In this document: positions 16,859-25,584 of the stretch, one piece after another
Layout: every line of letters starts with the position of its first letter
Numbering within the stretch: position 1 is the stretch's first letter
NCBI GenBank assembly: GCA_001464935.1
Contig: LNEL01000021.1
Coordinates: 1-46,057, forward strand
Reading direction: 5' to 3'
Length of the DNA: 46,057 nt
From: Gammaproteobacteria bacterium Ga0077536
GTDB lineage: Bacteria; Pseudomonadota; Gammaproteobacteria; Ga0077536
Translations under genes and position numbers: made by a program
Notes under the pieces: generated by a model
Told to the model about the DNA's origin: nothing
Database searches by the model: none
What the model saw: the letters and a program-made list of their open reading frames with translations, nothing else

Positions 16859-19252
16859 TCACGTCGCACGTGCCCGGCGTCGCGGCTTGCGGAAGGCCTT
16901 GTCGACGACTTCGCTGAAATGGGCGACGAACTGCACCTTGATGCCGCGTCGGATGTAGTCCGGCAGTTCCTCGTAATCGCCGCGATTCGCCTCTGGCAGC
17001 AGGGCTTCGCGGATCCCGACCCGCTTGGCTGCGATGAGCTTTTCACGGATGCCGCCGACCGGCAGCACGCGTCCCGTCAGCGTCAGCTCGCCGGTCATCG
17101 CGAGCGGCCGCGCCAGTTCCTCGTTGCGCGCGAGAGACAGCAGCGCCGTCGCCATCGTGATGCCCGCACTCGGACCATCCTTCGGCGTCGCGCCTTCGGG
17201 CACGTGGAGATGCACGTACGCCTCGTCGAAGAACGCCGGGTCGCCGTCATAGTCGCCAAGGTGCGACGACACGTAGCTGTAGGCGATCTCCGCCGATTCG
17301 CGCATCACTTCGCCCAGTTGCCCCGTCAGTTTGAAGCCCCGGTTCTTGGTGTGCACGCGGGTCGCTTCGATTTCGAGCGTCGCGCCGCCCATCGCGGTCC
17401 ACGCCAGGCCCGTGACGACGCCCACGCCGTGCTGCGTTTCCTCGAGGCGAAACACGGGCTTGCCGAGGAACTCCGACAGGTTGTCGGGCGTGACCTTGAC
17501 GGTCTCGGTCGGCTTGCGCAGCACCTTCAGTGCCGCCTTGCGCGCGACGCGGTTCAGCTGCTTCTCGAGATTGCGCACACCGGCTTCGCGCGCATAGCCG
17601 TCGATGACGGTGCGCAGGGCCGCGTCGCTGAACGTCAGCTGCGTCGCGGACAGGCCCGCCTTTTTGCGCTGCTTGGGCAGCAGATGCCGCTTCGCGATGG
17701 CCAGCTTTTCCTCGGCGACGTAGCCGGCCAGGCGAATGACTTCCATGCGATCGAGCAGCGGCCGCGGAATCGTGTCGAGCTGATTGGCCGTACACACGAA
17801 CAGCACGCGCGACAGGTCGACACGCACGTCGAGGTAGTGATCGAGAAAGCCGACGTTCTGCTCCGGGTCCAGCACCTCGAGCAGCGCCGACGCCGGATCG
17901 CCCTGGTAGGAGCTGCCGATCTTGTCGATCTCATCGAGCAGGATGACCGGATTCGCACTCTGCGCTTCGCGAATGGCCTGGATGAACTTGCCCGGCATCG
18001 CACCGATGTAGGTTCGGCGATGGCCCTTGATCTCGGCTTCATCGCGCATGCCGCCGACGCTGAAGCGATAGAACTTGCGGCCGAGCGCATCCGCGATCGA
18101 GCGGCCGATGGACGTCTTGCCGACGCCGGGCGGCCCCACCAGGAGGATGATGGAGCCCGCGATCTGCCCGGTCAGCGCGCCGACCCCGAGGAACTCCACG
18201 ATCCGATCCTTGACGTCCGACAGCCCCTCGTGGTCCCGGTCGAGCTGGCGCCGCGCGGCATCGATGTCGAGATGGTCGGTGGTGTACTTGCCCCACGGCA
18301 GCGAGGTCAACGTGTCGAGATAGTTGCGCGTGCCCGCGTATTCCGGCGAGCCGCTCTCGAGCATCGAGAACTTCTGCAGTTCGTCATCGATCCGCTTCTG
18401 CGCCTCCGGCGGCACGACGCAGTCCGCCAGCCGCTCGCGAAAGCGCTCGGCCTCGATGGTCTTGTCATCCTTCGAGATGCCGAGTTCCTTCTGGATTTCC
18501 TTCAGTTGCTCGCGCAGGAAGAACTCGCGCTGGCGCTCGCTGACACGCTCCTCGACCTTCTGGCGGATTTCGCTCTGCAGCCCGACGATCTCGACCTCGC
18601 GCTGAAGCAACAGCATCACCTTCTCGAGGCGGCGCAGCAGCGATACGGATTCCAGGACTTCCTGCAGTTCGGCCCCGCTGGCGCTGGTCAGCGCAGCGGC
18701 GAAATCGCCCAGCGGCGACGCGTCGTCAGGGCTGAAGCGCTCGAGGTAGGCGCGGACGTTTTCCTTGTAGAGTGGGTTGTGCGGCAGCAGCTCCTTGATC
18801 TTGCCGATGATCGCGAGCGCGTAGGCGCGGATTTCCTGCGCGTTCTCGTCCGGCGGCCGCGGATAGTCGACGAGCGCGACGTACGGCGCCTTGCGCGACA
18901 GCCAGCTGCCGATCTGGAAACGTTGCAGACCTTCCGCGATGAACTGGATGCGGCCGTCGCCGCGCACGGGCTGATGCATGCGCGCGACCGTGCCGAACGT
19001 CGCGAACTGGCCGGCGTCCGGTATTTCCTGCCCGTTGCCTGGCGCATAGACCAGGCCGACCATCTGGTGCGGCGTCTGCCCGACCCGGTCGACGGTCTCC
19101 AGCCAGAGATTCTCGGGGAGCACGATCGGCATCGTCTGCGCCGGAAAGAACGGACGCGACGGCAGCGGCAACAGCAGCAGCTTGCCCGGCAGACTGTCCT
19201 TGAGGAGAGCCGGAACGCCGGCGGTGGTGGCCTTGTCTTGCTTGCTTTCCAT
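16859..19252 (-). CDS. lon: ATP-dependent protease La
   Basis: A 797-residue cytoplasmic AAA+ serine protease for misfolded and regulatory proteins. The N-terminal substrate-binding domain begins with PLPSRPFFPAQTMPIVL and a coiled-coil follows at about 200-270. The AAA module has Walker A GPPGVGKT (373-380) and Walker B ILLDEIDK. The protease domain has catalytic Ser695 in KDGPSAGIT and Lys738 in REKLIAAK, 43 residues apart as in E. coli Lon. The gene is whole. It lies 88 bases downstream of the receiver-kinase gene on the same strand. The start ATG at 19252 is weakly supported by upstream GGGGA. Confidence 0.97.
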   Translation of the reverse strand: MESKQDKATTAGVPALLKDSLPGKLLLLPLPSRPFFPAQTMPIVLPENLWLETVDRVGQTPHQMVGLVYAPGNGQEIPDAGQFATFGTVARMHQPVRGDGRIQFIAEGLQRFQIGSWLSRKAPYVALVDYPRPPDENAQEIRAYALAIIGKIKELLPHNPLYKENVRAYLERFSPDDASPLGDFAAALTSASGAELQEVLESVSLLRRLEKVMLLLQREVEIVGLQSEIRQKVEERVSERQREFFLREQLKEIQKELGISKDDKTIEAERFRERLADCVVPPEAQKRIDDELQKFSMLESGSPEYAGTRNYLDTLTSLPWGKYTTDHLDIDAARRQLDRDHEGLSDVKDRIVEFLGVGALTGQIAGSIILLVGPPGVGKTSIGRSIADALGRKFYRFSVGGMRDEAEIKGHRRTYIGAMPGKFIQAIREAQSANPVILLDEIDKIGSSYQGDPASALLEVLDPEQNVGFLDHYLDVRVDLSRVLFVCTANQLDTIPRPLLDRMEVIRLAGYVAEEKLAIAKRHLLPKQRKKAGLSATQLTFSDAALRTVIDGYAREAGVRNLEKQLNRVARKAALKVLRKPTETVKVTPDNLSEFLGKPVFRLEETQHGVGVVTGLAWTAMGGATLEIEATRVHTKNRGFKLTGQLGEVMRESAEIAYSYVSSHLGDYDGDPAFFDEAYVHLHVPEGATPKDGPSAGITMATALLSLARNEELARPLAMTGELTLTGRVLPVGGIREKLIAAKRVGIREALLPEANRGDYEELPDYIRRGIKVQFVAHFSEVVDKAFRKPRRRARAT

Positions 19253-19340
19253 GGTTCCCCGTGAGGACGCCGCGCGGGATGCGCGTCACGGGTACATGCG
19301 GCCCCTCGCCGCCCAATTCAAGCCGGTGGGGAGCGCGGGT

Positions 19341-20630
19341 TCAGCGCTGGGTCTGGTGGGCGCGATTGATGCTGCGCAGGGCGTCGATGAAATCGTCGGC
19401 GGAATTGAAGCGCTGGGCCGGATCCTTGGCCAGCAGGATGTCGATGATCGGCTGGAAATCGCGCACGGCATCAGGCAGTTGCGGGATATCGGCGTGGACG
19501 TGCTGATAGACGAGCGCCGCGGCGCTCTCGGCGCGAAACGGCTTCCGCCCGGTCAGCATCTCGAAGAAGATGACCCCGGCGCTGTACAGATCGGAGCGCT
19601 GGTCGACCTTGAGCCCCAGCGCCTGCTCCGGGCTGATGTAGTTCGGCGTGCCGAGCACGCTGCCGGCCTTGGTCAATTCGCTGGTTTCGTCCAGCCGCTT
19701 CGAAATGCCGAAATCGGCCAGTGCAAGGCTGTCGTCGGAGCGGAACATGATGTTGCCGGGCTTGAGGTCCCGGTGGACGATGCCAAGCTCATGGATGGCA
19801 CGCAGGCCATAGGCGATATGCAGGATGTAGTTCACGGCGTCACTGACCGATACACCATGTTCAATGCGCTGCTTGAGATCGCCGCGCGTGAAGAACTCCA
19901 TCGCGATGAAGCCGTAGTTCTCGGTAAAGCCATGTTCGAGGAACTTGACGACATAGGGGCTGTTGACGGCCGCGACCAGCTCGGCCTCGCGGACGAAGCG
20001 CTGCAGCACCTGTGGTTCCTTGATGCTGGCGACGTCGATGACCTTGAGCACCAGCGTGCTGCGTTCCTGCGCACGCTCGGCGAGGTAGACGCGGGAGGTG
20101 GCGCCCTGGCCGATCAGGCGCACGAACTTGTAGCCGATGCGACGGCCGTCCGGCGTGCGCCGGTCGTGCGGCAGGCGCATTTCGCGAAAGATGAAGGCGT
20201 CGCGCTCGAGCTTGAGGTTCGGCGTCGTCACTTCGCCGTCGGCGCGCTGGGCGTCGCGTTCGCGCACGGCGTCGCGGACCAGGCCGAGCAGGCGTTCGGG
20301 CGTGATGTCGGACTTCTTGATGAAGTCGTGTGCACCGCCCTTGATGGCCCGCGCCGCGACGTACTCGTCGCCTTCGGCGGTCATCATGATCGCGGGCGGA
20401 AACCCCGGCGCGTGACGGTAACGGGTGAGCCAGTCGATGCCGGTGCTCGCGGTACCGAGCTGGTAGTCGATGATCAGGACATCGTAGATGGACCAGTCGA
20501 ACTCGGCACCGGGCTCCCCCTGCTGTTCGGGATCGTACTCGGTGACTTCGATATCGGGCATCTCGCGCGCCAGCATGCGACGCACGAGTGACATGTACTC
20601 CTTCGAGTCGTCGATGATGATCAGTTTCAT
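19341..20630 (-). CDS. Response-regulator receiver fused to a Ser/Thr protein kinase
   Basis: A 429-residue cytoplasmic signalling protein. Residues 1-120 are a CheY-like receiver with the acidic pair Asp7/Asp8, phospho-acceptor Asp55 (LIIDYQLG), Thr84 and Lys105. A linker follows, then a Hanks-type kinase: glycine loop GQGATSRV (174-181), Lys196, HRDLKPGN with catalytic Asp288, and DFG (306-308). An APE-like SPEQA lies in the activation segment. There is no transmembrane helix. A His-Asp phosphorelay would therefore set the activity of a Ser/Thr kinase. No cognate histidine kinase is in the window. The start at MKLIIIDDS is chosen by receiver architecture; its ribosome site is weak. It is divergent from the exported dikinase-like gene. 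Confidence 0.88.
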   Translation of the reverse strand: MKLIIIDDSKEYMSLVRRMLAREMPDIEVTEYDPEQQGEPGAEFDWSIYDVLIIDYQLGTASTGIDWLTRYRHAPGFPPAIMMTAEGDEYVAARAIKGGAHDFIKKSDITPERLLGLVRDAVRERDAQRADGEVTTPNLKLERDAFIFREMRLPHDRRTPDGRRIGYKFVRLIGQGATSRVYLAERAQERSTLVLKVIDVASIKEPQVLQRFVREAELVAAVNSPYVVKFLEHGFTENYGFIAMEFFTRGDLKQRIEHGVSVSDAVNYILHIAYGLRAIHELGIVHRDLKPGNIMFRSDDSLALADFGISKRLDETSELTKAGSVLGTPNYISPEQALGLKVDQRSDLYSAGVIFFEMLTGRKPFRAESAAALVYQHVHADIPQLPDAVRDFQPIIDILLAKDPAQRFNSADDFIDALRSINRAHQTQR

Positions 20631-20934
20631 ATGCGAGGTGCCAAATCCATCCGAAAGGAAAGTGACGGTGTCGGAGTATTCATCACCTGTCCCGGATGGC
20701 AGCTCGCCGATCTCAGAAGGCGCCGTAGAAAATTGCTCTATCATTCGATTATGAAACTTATTATTCCCGGAATAAAGCAGCCGGATCGGTGCTGCGAGCC
20801 AGTCCTCGGTCACGGCCCGCGGCCCCGTTCGACACGCGCGGCAAGGCACTCGACGCGCGGCCGGTCTTGAAGAAAGATGGCATAAACCGCGGCGGGTTAT
20901 TGCAAGGATCCATGAAGTTGCGACGGACGACACA
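20631..20934. promoter_or_regulatory. Divergent regulatory region between receiver-kinase and dikinase-like genes
   Basis: 304 bases with an AT-rich centre (about 20728-20776). It holds the perfect inverted repeat TTATTC-CCG-GAATAA (20761-20775) and, on the minus strand, a -10-like CATAAT (20753-20748) that could serve the kinase gene. No convincing plus-strand promoter is identified. A short leader ORF occupies its right end. Confidence 0.4.
20761..20775. repeat. 15-base palindrome, possible operator
   Basis: Six-base arms TTATTC and GAATAA around CCG, in the AT-rich centre of the divergent intergenic region. The position fits a regulator site acting on one or both genes. No regulator is assigned. 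Confidence 0.4.
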
Positions 20935-20938
20935 ATGA
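20912..20938 (+). CDS. Possible 8-residue leader peptide
   Basis: ATG at 20912 with AAGGA five bases upstream, eight codons (MKLRRTTQ), and a TGA that overlaps the ATG of the dikinase-like gene (ATGA, 20935-20938). The main gene has no good ribosome site of its own, so ribosomes ending here may restart on it. It is too short for a firm coding call. Confidence 0.35.
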   Translation: MKLRRTTQ

Positions 20939-23838
20939 GTACATGCCGACTGGGCCTCCTTCTGCTTGCAGGCAGCCTGCTCTGCCTGCCCGTGACGGGA
21001 ACGGCTGCCGACGAAACCGGGCACCGCGCGTGGATCGAACAGATGAAGGTCTCACCGCGCGGCCCCTTCGACCAGATCCGGTGGTTCTGCAAGGACGGCA
21101 AGGTGCTGCTACCGAAGCCGAGCGCCTGCCAGCCGCACGGCGGCGGCCATCAGCACGGCCAATGGTCGGCACAGACGCTCGCCCTGCGCGCTGCCGGCTA
21201 TCGGGTCGCCAACTTCTTCGCCGATATCGACGCCGCCGCGCTGCTCGCCGAAGACCCGCTCCACACACCGCTGGCGCAGATGCTGGTCGAGCGCTTTCTG
21301 ATCGAAGCCGACGACGGCTGGATCCTGCGTCAGGCCCGCTACTACCGCGGGGCGTTCCAGGAGGAGGACGAACGCAAGGGCGCCCGCCAGTTGCTGCTGA
21401 AGATGGCCGCGCAGCGCGAATGGATCGGGCCGCGCTTCCTGTTTCTGCGAACCACGGCCGGCCTCGTGCCGCATGGGCTCGAGACCTCGTCAATCAAGGC
21501 CGTGCGCCAGCTCGCCGCCACCCTGTCCGATCGCGATCCGGCGTTCAAGCCGCTGCGGAACAAGATTCACGGCCGGCTCGAGCGCACCGACGCCGACGCG
21601 GTCGACACCTACGCGGCCGCGCTGCCCGATACGCGTCAGGCGGACTACCGGCGACTGGCGACCGGGATTCGCAGCCTGTACGACGAGGACTTCGGCGCGC
21701 GCCTCGACACCCTCGCGACTGCCGCACAGAAGTTTCCCACCGCCGCCAACGGCATCGAGACGCTCGCCGCCCGTTGGCGCGCCGCGGCGACCGATGCCGA
21801 CCGCCTGCACGTCACGGCCACAGCGCTGCGCGAACTGCGCGAACTGACGGCCTCCCCCGTCAGCGCCGACCTGCGCCTCGCCTGCGTCGACGCGAGTCTG
21901 CTGGCGGAATCGACGTACTTCACGCTCGCAGCGAGCCTGCGCGAGGTTGCCGGGTCTAGCTCACGACGGGAGCGGCTGACCCGCATCGACAGCGGACTGC
22001 TGGCCCTGTACGGCACGGGCCTGTTGTCCGCGCGGCAGTTCGAGGCCATGCGGTCCGAACTCGCACAGTTGACCGACACGGCCACGCCCGCGCTGTACAA
22101 GCAGACGCTCGACTACCTCGCGCTCGCGCCGCATTGGGCGGGCCAGCACTATCGCCAGCATTTCGGCAAGGCGATGGATCTGCTGGGCAAGCTCGAACCG
22201 AAGGCCGCACTCTTCATCCAGGATCAGGTGCGTGGCAGTGCACTGTTGCCGCACGCGGAGCTCGTCGACGGACTCGTGCGCGACGCGAACAGGTTGAACG
22301 GCATCAGCAACCAGTTGTTCGAAGCGGATGTCGGCGGCGGCCTGCGCGCGCTGAACCCGGGGCTCGCGCAGGGCATTCTGACTTTCGCGCTGGACGGCGA
22401 AGTCGGGCAACTGCGGCGCGATCATATCTATGTGCTGCCGGAAACGGTGTCGGATCTGCCGCCAGTCGCGGGCATCCTCACGGCCGGCGAAGGCAATCCG
22501 CTGTCGCACGTCCAACTGCTTGCGCGCAATCTGGGCATCCCCAATGTCGCTTTCGATCAGCGCCTGCTCGAGCAGCTGCGCGCACGCGAAGGCCAGCGCA
22601 TCGTGCTGGCGGTGAGCCCGGGCGGCGCCGTGCGCATCCTGCCGGCGAGCGCGGACACCGATGCGCTGTTCGCCGAGGCTTCCAGCGCTGCGGGCAACAC
22701 CACGATCAATGTCGATCTCGACAAGCTCGATCTCGGCGCGCAGTCGTTCATCAACCTGCGCGACCTGCGGGCCACGGATTCGGGCCGCACCGTCGGCCCG
22801 AAGGCGGCGAAGCTCGGCGAACTGAAAGCGCACTATCCCGACGCGGTGGCCGACGGCATCGCGATTCCGTTCGGCCGCTTTCGTGCTTTGCTCGACCAGC
22901 CGAAACCCGGCACCGATGGCAGCGTGTTCGACTGGATGAAGCAGGAGTATGCGCGGCTCGACGCGCTGCCGGCTGACAGCGAACTGCAGCGGACCGAAAC
23001 CGAGCGCTTTCGTGCGGACCTCGAGCAATGGGTCGAACACGCCGATCCGGGGCCGGCGTTCAGGACCGAGCTCCTCACGCAGCTGCGCGCGCTGTTCGGC
23101 GCCGACGGCACGTACGGGGTGTTCGTGCGCAGCGACACCAATGTCGAGGATCTGCCGGGCTTCACCGGCGCAGGTCTGAACCTGACGCTGCCGAACGTCG
23201 TCGGTGAAGAGGCGATCGTGCAAGCAATTGCGCGCGTGTGGGCCTCGCCGTTCACTGCACGTTCCTTCGCCTGGCGCCAGGCGCTGATGTCGCAGCCCGA
23301 GCACGTCTACCCGGCGGTCCTGCTGCTGCAGAGCGTGGACAGCGAGAAGTCCGGCGTGCTGGTGACGCGCGAGATCGACACGGGCAGCGCGGACTGGCTG
23401 TCGGTGGCCGTCAATGAAGGCGTCGGCGGTGCGGTCGACGGTCAGGCGGCGGAGTCGCTGCGCATTCACGTGCCGAGCGGCCGCGCGCGTCTGCTCGCGC
23501 AGGCGACGGCGCCGGTGCGGCGACAGATCGTGCCGACGGGGGGTATCCGCGAGCTGCCGGTGAGCGGCAGCGACAGCGTGCTGAAGCCCATGGAGATCGC
23601 GAGCCTGATCGAGTTTTCGCGTGAGCTGCCGACGCGCTTTCCGGCGATCGTCGACGCTGCCGGTCAGGCCGCCCCGGCCGATGTCGAGTTCGGCTTCCAG
23701 CAGGGTGAGCTGCGCCTGTTCCAGATTCGTCCGTTCCTCGACAACGCGCGCACCCGCGGGCTCGGCTATCTGCAAGGCCTGGACGCGAACCGCACGAGCG
23801 CCCCGGATACGCCGGTCGATCTGAACGGCGTGCCCTGA
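20935..23838 (+). CDS. Exported PEP-synthase/glucan-dikinase-like protein
   Basis: 967 residues with an N-terminal Sec-type signal peptide (hydrophobic 6-20, cleavage near GTAA/DE). Residues about 30-440 are helical and unrecognised. Residues about 490-575 resemble the swivelling phosphohistidine domain, with GEGNPLSHVQLLARNLGIP and His525 as the candidate phospho-carrier. From about 615 to the end is a PPDK/PEP-synthase N-terminal-type ATP-grasp domain: VGPKAAKLGEL, FVRSDTNVEDLPGFTGAGL, W.SPFTARSFAWRQA, and the closing LRLFQIRPF. The order His domain then ATP-grasp is that of plant glucan water dikinases, not of PEP synthase, and the PEP-binding barrel is missing. Export makes the ATP supply puzzling. 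Its start may be coupled to the leader ORF. A serine hydrolase gene follows after 28 bases. Confidence 0.8.
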   Translation: MSTCRLGLLLLAGSLLCLPVTGTAADETGHRAWIEQMKVSPRGPFDQIRWFCKDGKVLLPKPSACQPHGGGHQHGQWSAQTLALRAAGYRVANFFADIDAAALLAEDPLHTPLAQMLVERFLIEADDGWILRQARYYRGAFQEEDERKGARQLLLKMAAQREWIGPRFLFLRTTAGLVPHGLETSSIKAVRQLAATLSDRDPAFKPLRNKIHGRLERTDADAVDTYAAALPDTRQADYRRLATGIRSLYDEDFGARLDTLATAAQKFPTAANGIETLAARWRAAATDADRLHVTATALRELRELTASPVSADLRLACVDASLLAESTYFTLAASLREVAGSSSRRERLTRIDSGLLALYGTGLLSARQFEAMRSELAQLTDTATPALYKQTLDYLALAPHWAGQHYRQHFGKAMDLLGKLEPKAALFIQDQVRGSALLPHAELVDGLVRDANRLNGISNQLFEADVGGGLRALNPGLAQGILTFALDGEVGQLRRDHIYVLPETVSDLPPVAGILTAGEGNPLSHVQLLARNLGIPNVAFDQRLLEQLRAREGQRIVLAVSPGGAVRILPASADTDALFAEASSAAGNTTINVDLDKLDLGAQSFINLRDLRATDSGRTVGPKAAKLGELKAHYPDAVADGIAIPFGRFRALLDQPKPGTDGSVFDWMKQEYARLDALPADSELQRTETERFRADLEQWVEHADPGPAFRTELLTQLRALFGADGTYGVFVRSDTNVEDLPGFTGAGLNLTLPNVVGEEAIVQAIARVWASPFTARSFAWRQALMSQPEHVYPAVLLLQSVDSEKSGVLVTREIDTGSADWLSVAVNEGVGGAVDGQAAESLRIHVPSGRARLLAQATAPVRRQIVPTGGIRELPVSGSDSVLKPMEIASLIEFSRELPTRFPAIVDAAGQAAPADVEFGFQQGELRLFQIRPFLDNARTRGLGYLQGLDANRTSAPDTPVDLNGVP

Positions 23839-23866
23839 GAATCGCCCACCGCCACGGAGAGAGTGC

Positions 23867-25174
23867 ATGACGACTTCATTCCGCGCGCTCGCGCGCAGCC
23901 TGATGTGGATGACGATGCTCGGCGCCGGTGCCGCGCTGGCCTATCCGCTCGACAGCTATGAAGCGACGGGGATTGGTCGTCTCGAGGAGGCGCGGCGTGT
24001 CCAGGCGGGCGAGATGCCGGGGACCCGGCAACCGCGCGGCGCGCTGCTGGGCCGCGATGAAGTCGATATCCGGCTGGCGGACCAGGCGGCCACGGATCTG
24101 CCGGCGCCCGACGAAGGCTTCACGCGACAGGTGCGCGCGCTGCTTGGCGCGCAAGCGGCCGGCTACGCAATCTCGGTGCTCGATCTGAGCGATCCGGCCG
24201 CGCCGCGTTATGCGGAGGTCAACGGCGAAACCCTGCGCAACCCCGGCAGCGTCGGCAAGCTGCTCGTCGCGCTCGGCATTTTCCAGGCGCTGGCCGATCT
24301 CTATCCCGACGACGAGGCCAGGCGCTTCGAACTGCTCAAGACGACGGTCGTCACCGCCGACGAATTCGTCCTCAGCGATTCACACACCGTGCGCCGCTGG
24401 GATCGCGACAATGAACGGCTGATTCGTCGGCCGCTCGCGCCCGGCGATCGTGGCACGCTGTTCGAATACCTCGACTGGATGCTGTCGGCGAGTTCGAATT
24501 CGGCGGCTGCGGCGCTGATGAAGGAAGGCATGTTGCTGAAGGCATTCGGCACGCGCTATCCCGTATCGGCAGAGGAAGCCCGCCGCTACTTCAGCGAGAC
24601 GCCGCGCGCGACGCTGACCGCGGCCCTCGCCGACTTCATCCAGACGCCCGTCACGCGCAACGGACTGAATCTCGAACAGCTGCGCCAGGGCTCGTTCTTC
24701 ACCGCGACCGGCAAGCGCAAGGTGCAGGGCACCTCGAGCCATGCCTCGACGCGCGAACTGATGAAGTACATGTTGAAGCTCGAACAGGGCCGTCTCGTCG
24801 ATGCGTTCTCATCGCGAGAGATCAAACGTCTGCTGTACAGCACCGAGCGCCGGATCCGCTACGCATCGTCACCGGCGCTGTTCAATTCGGCGGTGTATTT
24901 CAAGAGCGGATCGTGGTTCGGCTGTGCGCCGGAGGCGGGCTTCGTGTGCCGGCCGTATGCGGGCAATGTGCGCAACTTCATGAACTCGGTGGCGGTGATC
25001 GAGCACCCTGCCGCGCCGCGCCGCATCCACTACGTGGTGACGCTGATGTCGAACGTGCTGCGCCGGAATTCAGCCGTCGACCATCAGTCGCTGGCGACCA
25101 GGTTGCAGAGGCTGATGGAGAAAACCTACCCGGCTGAAGCCGCCGCACCGACGACTGCCACGCCGAACCCGTGA
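23867..25174 (+). CDS. Exported beta-lactamase-fold serine hydrolase, second copy
   Basis: 435 residues. Signal peptide with cleavage near GAALA/YP (residues 21-26), so periplasmic. Motifs: SVGK (Ser128, Lys131), SSN (209-211) and KSGS (346-349). The spacing is longer than in true class A enzymes and no ExxLN is seen. Two or three cysteines near 350-360 (WFGCAPEAGFVC) could form a disulphide in the periplasm. GGAGA lies eight bases before the ATG. It sits 28 bases behind the dikinase-like gene on the same strand, so it is almost surely co-transcribed and probably works with it. It shares fold, but only distant sequence, with the hydrolase at 12958. Confidence 0.82.
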   Translation: MTTSFRALARSLMWMTMLGAGAALAYPLDSYEATGIGRLEEARRVQAGEMPGTRQPRGALLGRDEVDIRLADQAATDLPAPDEGFTRQVRALLGAQAAGYAISVLDLSDPAAPRYAEVNGETLRNPGSVGKLLVALGIFQALADLYPDDEARRFELLKTTVVTADEFVLSDSHTVRRWDRDNERLIRRPLAPGDRGTLFEYLDWMLSASSNSAAAALMKEGMLLKAFGTRYPVSAEEARRYFSETPRATLTAALADFIQTPVTRNGLNLEQLRQGSFFTATGKRKVQGTSSHASTRELMKYMLKLEQGRLVDAFSSREIKRLLYSTERRIRYASSPALFNSAVYFKSGSWFGCAPEAGFVCRPYAGNVRNFMNSVAVIEHPAAPRRIHYVVTLMSNVLRRNSAVDHQSLATRLQRLMEKTYPAEAAAPTTATPNP

Positions 25175-25203
25175 CACGCCCGGCTCACGAGCAAGCCGGC
25201 CCA

Positions 25204-25232
25204 CAAAAAAGAAGGGCTGCCTGTGGCAGCCC
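25204..25232 (-). terminator. Rho-independent terminator of the 67-residue gene
   Basis: Perfect 8-bp stem GGGCTGCC (25214-25221) / GGCAGCCC (25225-25232) with a 3-base loop. On the minus strand it is followed by TTCTTTTTTG. It lies 33 bases after the stop of the minus-strand small gene. The stem may also stop plus-strand transcription from the serine hydrolase, but the T-run is on the minus side. Confidence 0.85.
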
Positions 25233-25264
25233 CAATACGCTGGTGACAGGTTGCCCTGTCTTAC

Positions 25265-25468
25265 TCACCCACGGAGGTCGTTGACCGAACTCGCCCGTGC
25301 CAGAAGTGCCCGCCCTTTCCGCGTGACGTAGCCTTCATCGCTGACGAATCCGCCGGCGATCGCAGCCTGCAACAAACCGCGCTGCTGGTGCCGCGGTTCA
25401 TAGACGATCCCGTCGCCGTAGCGATGGTCGAGCAGTTTGGCGATTGCCGATTCAATTTGATGATCCAA
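25265..25468 (-). CDS. Small conserved-looking protein of unknown function
   Basis: 67 residues from a TTG at 25468 (AGAGG and AGGG lie 4-10 bases upstream); an in-frame GTG at 25492 would add eight residues and has no clear ribosome site. The protein is soluble: MDHQIESAIAKLLDHRYGDG, then RGLLQAAIAGGFVSDEGYV and TRKGRALLARA. The last part looks like the recognition half of a winged-helix fold (FVSDEGYVTRKGRALL), but this is only an impression. Its own strong promoter and terminator show a single-gene transcript. No family is assigned. Confidence 0.7.
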   Translation of the reverse strand: MDHQIESAIAKLLDHRYGDGIVYEPRHQQRGLLQAAIAGGFVSDEGYVTRKGRALLARASSVNDLRG

Positions 25469-25534
25469 AACCCTGATCCTCTGTACTGTCACTGGCGGGA
25501 CGCGGCCAGTGAATGACTTAACTATTAGGGCATT

Positions 25535-25562
25535 AGCATAGTTAGCTTATTTTTGTTGTCAA
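25535..25562 (-). promoter_or_regulatory. Sigma70 promoter for the 67-residue gene
   Basis: On the minus strand: a perfect -35 TTGACA (25562-25557), a 16-base spacer, and -10 TATGCT (25540-25535). It lies in a markedly AT-rich stretch (about 25515-25600) between zapE and the small gene and predicts a 5' leader of about 60 bases. Confidence 0.65.
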
Positions 25563-25584
25563 GTAACAATGATAAGCATCTGTT

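Noticed and set aside
16919..19264. 781-codon open frame on the plus strand
   Set aside because: Antisense of lon; Arg/Asp/His/Gln-rich shadow typical for high-GC DNA, no family pattern.
21961..23868. 635-codon open frame on the minus strand
   Set aside because: Antisense of the dikinase-like gene, composition of a shadow frame.
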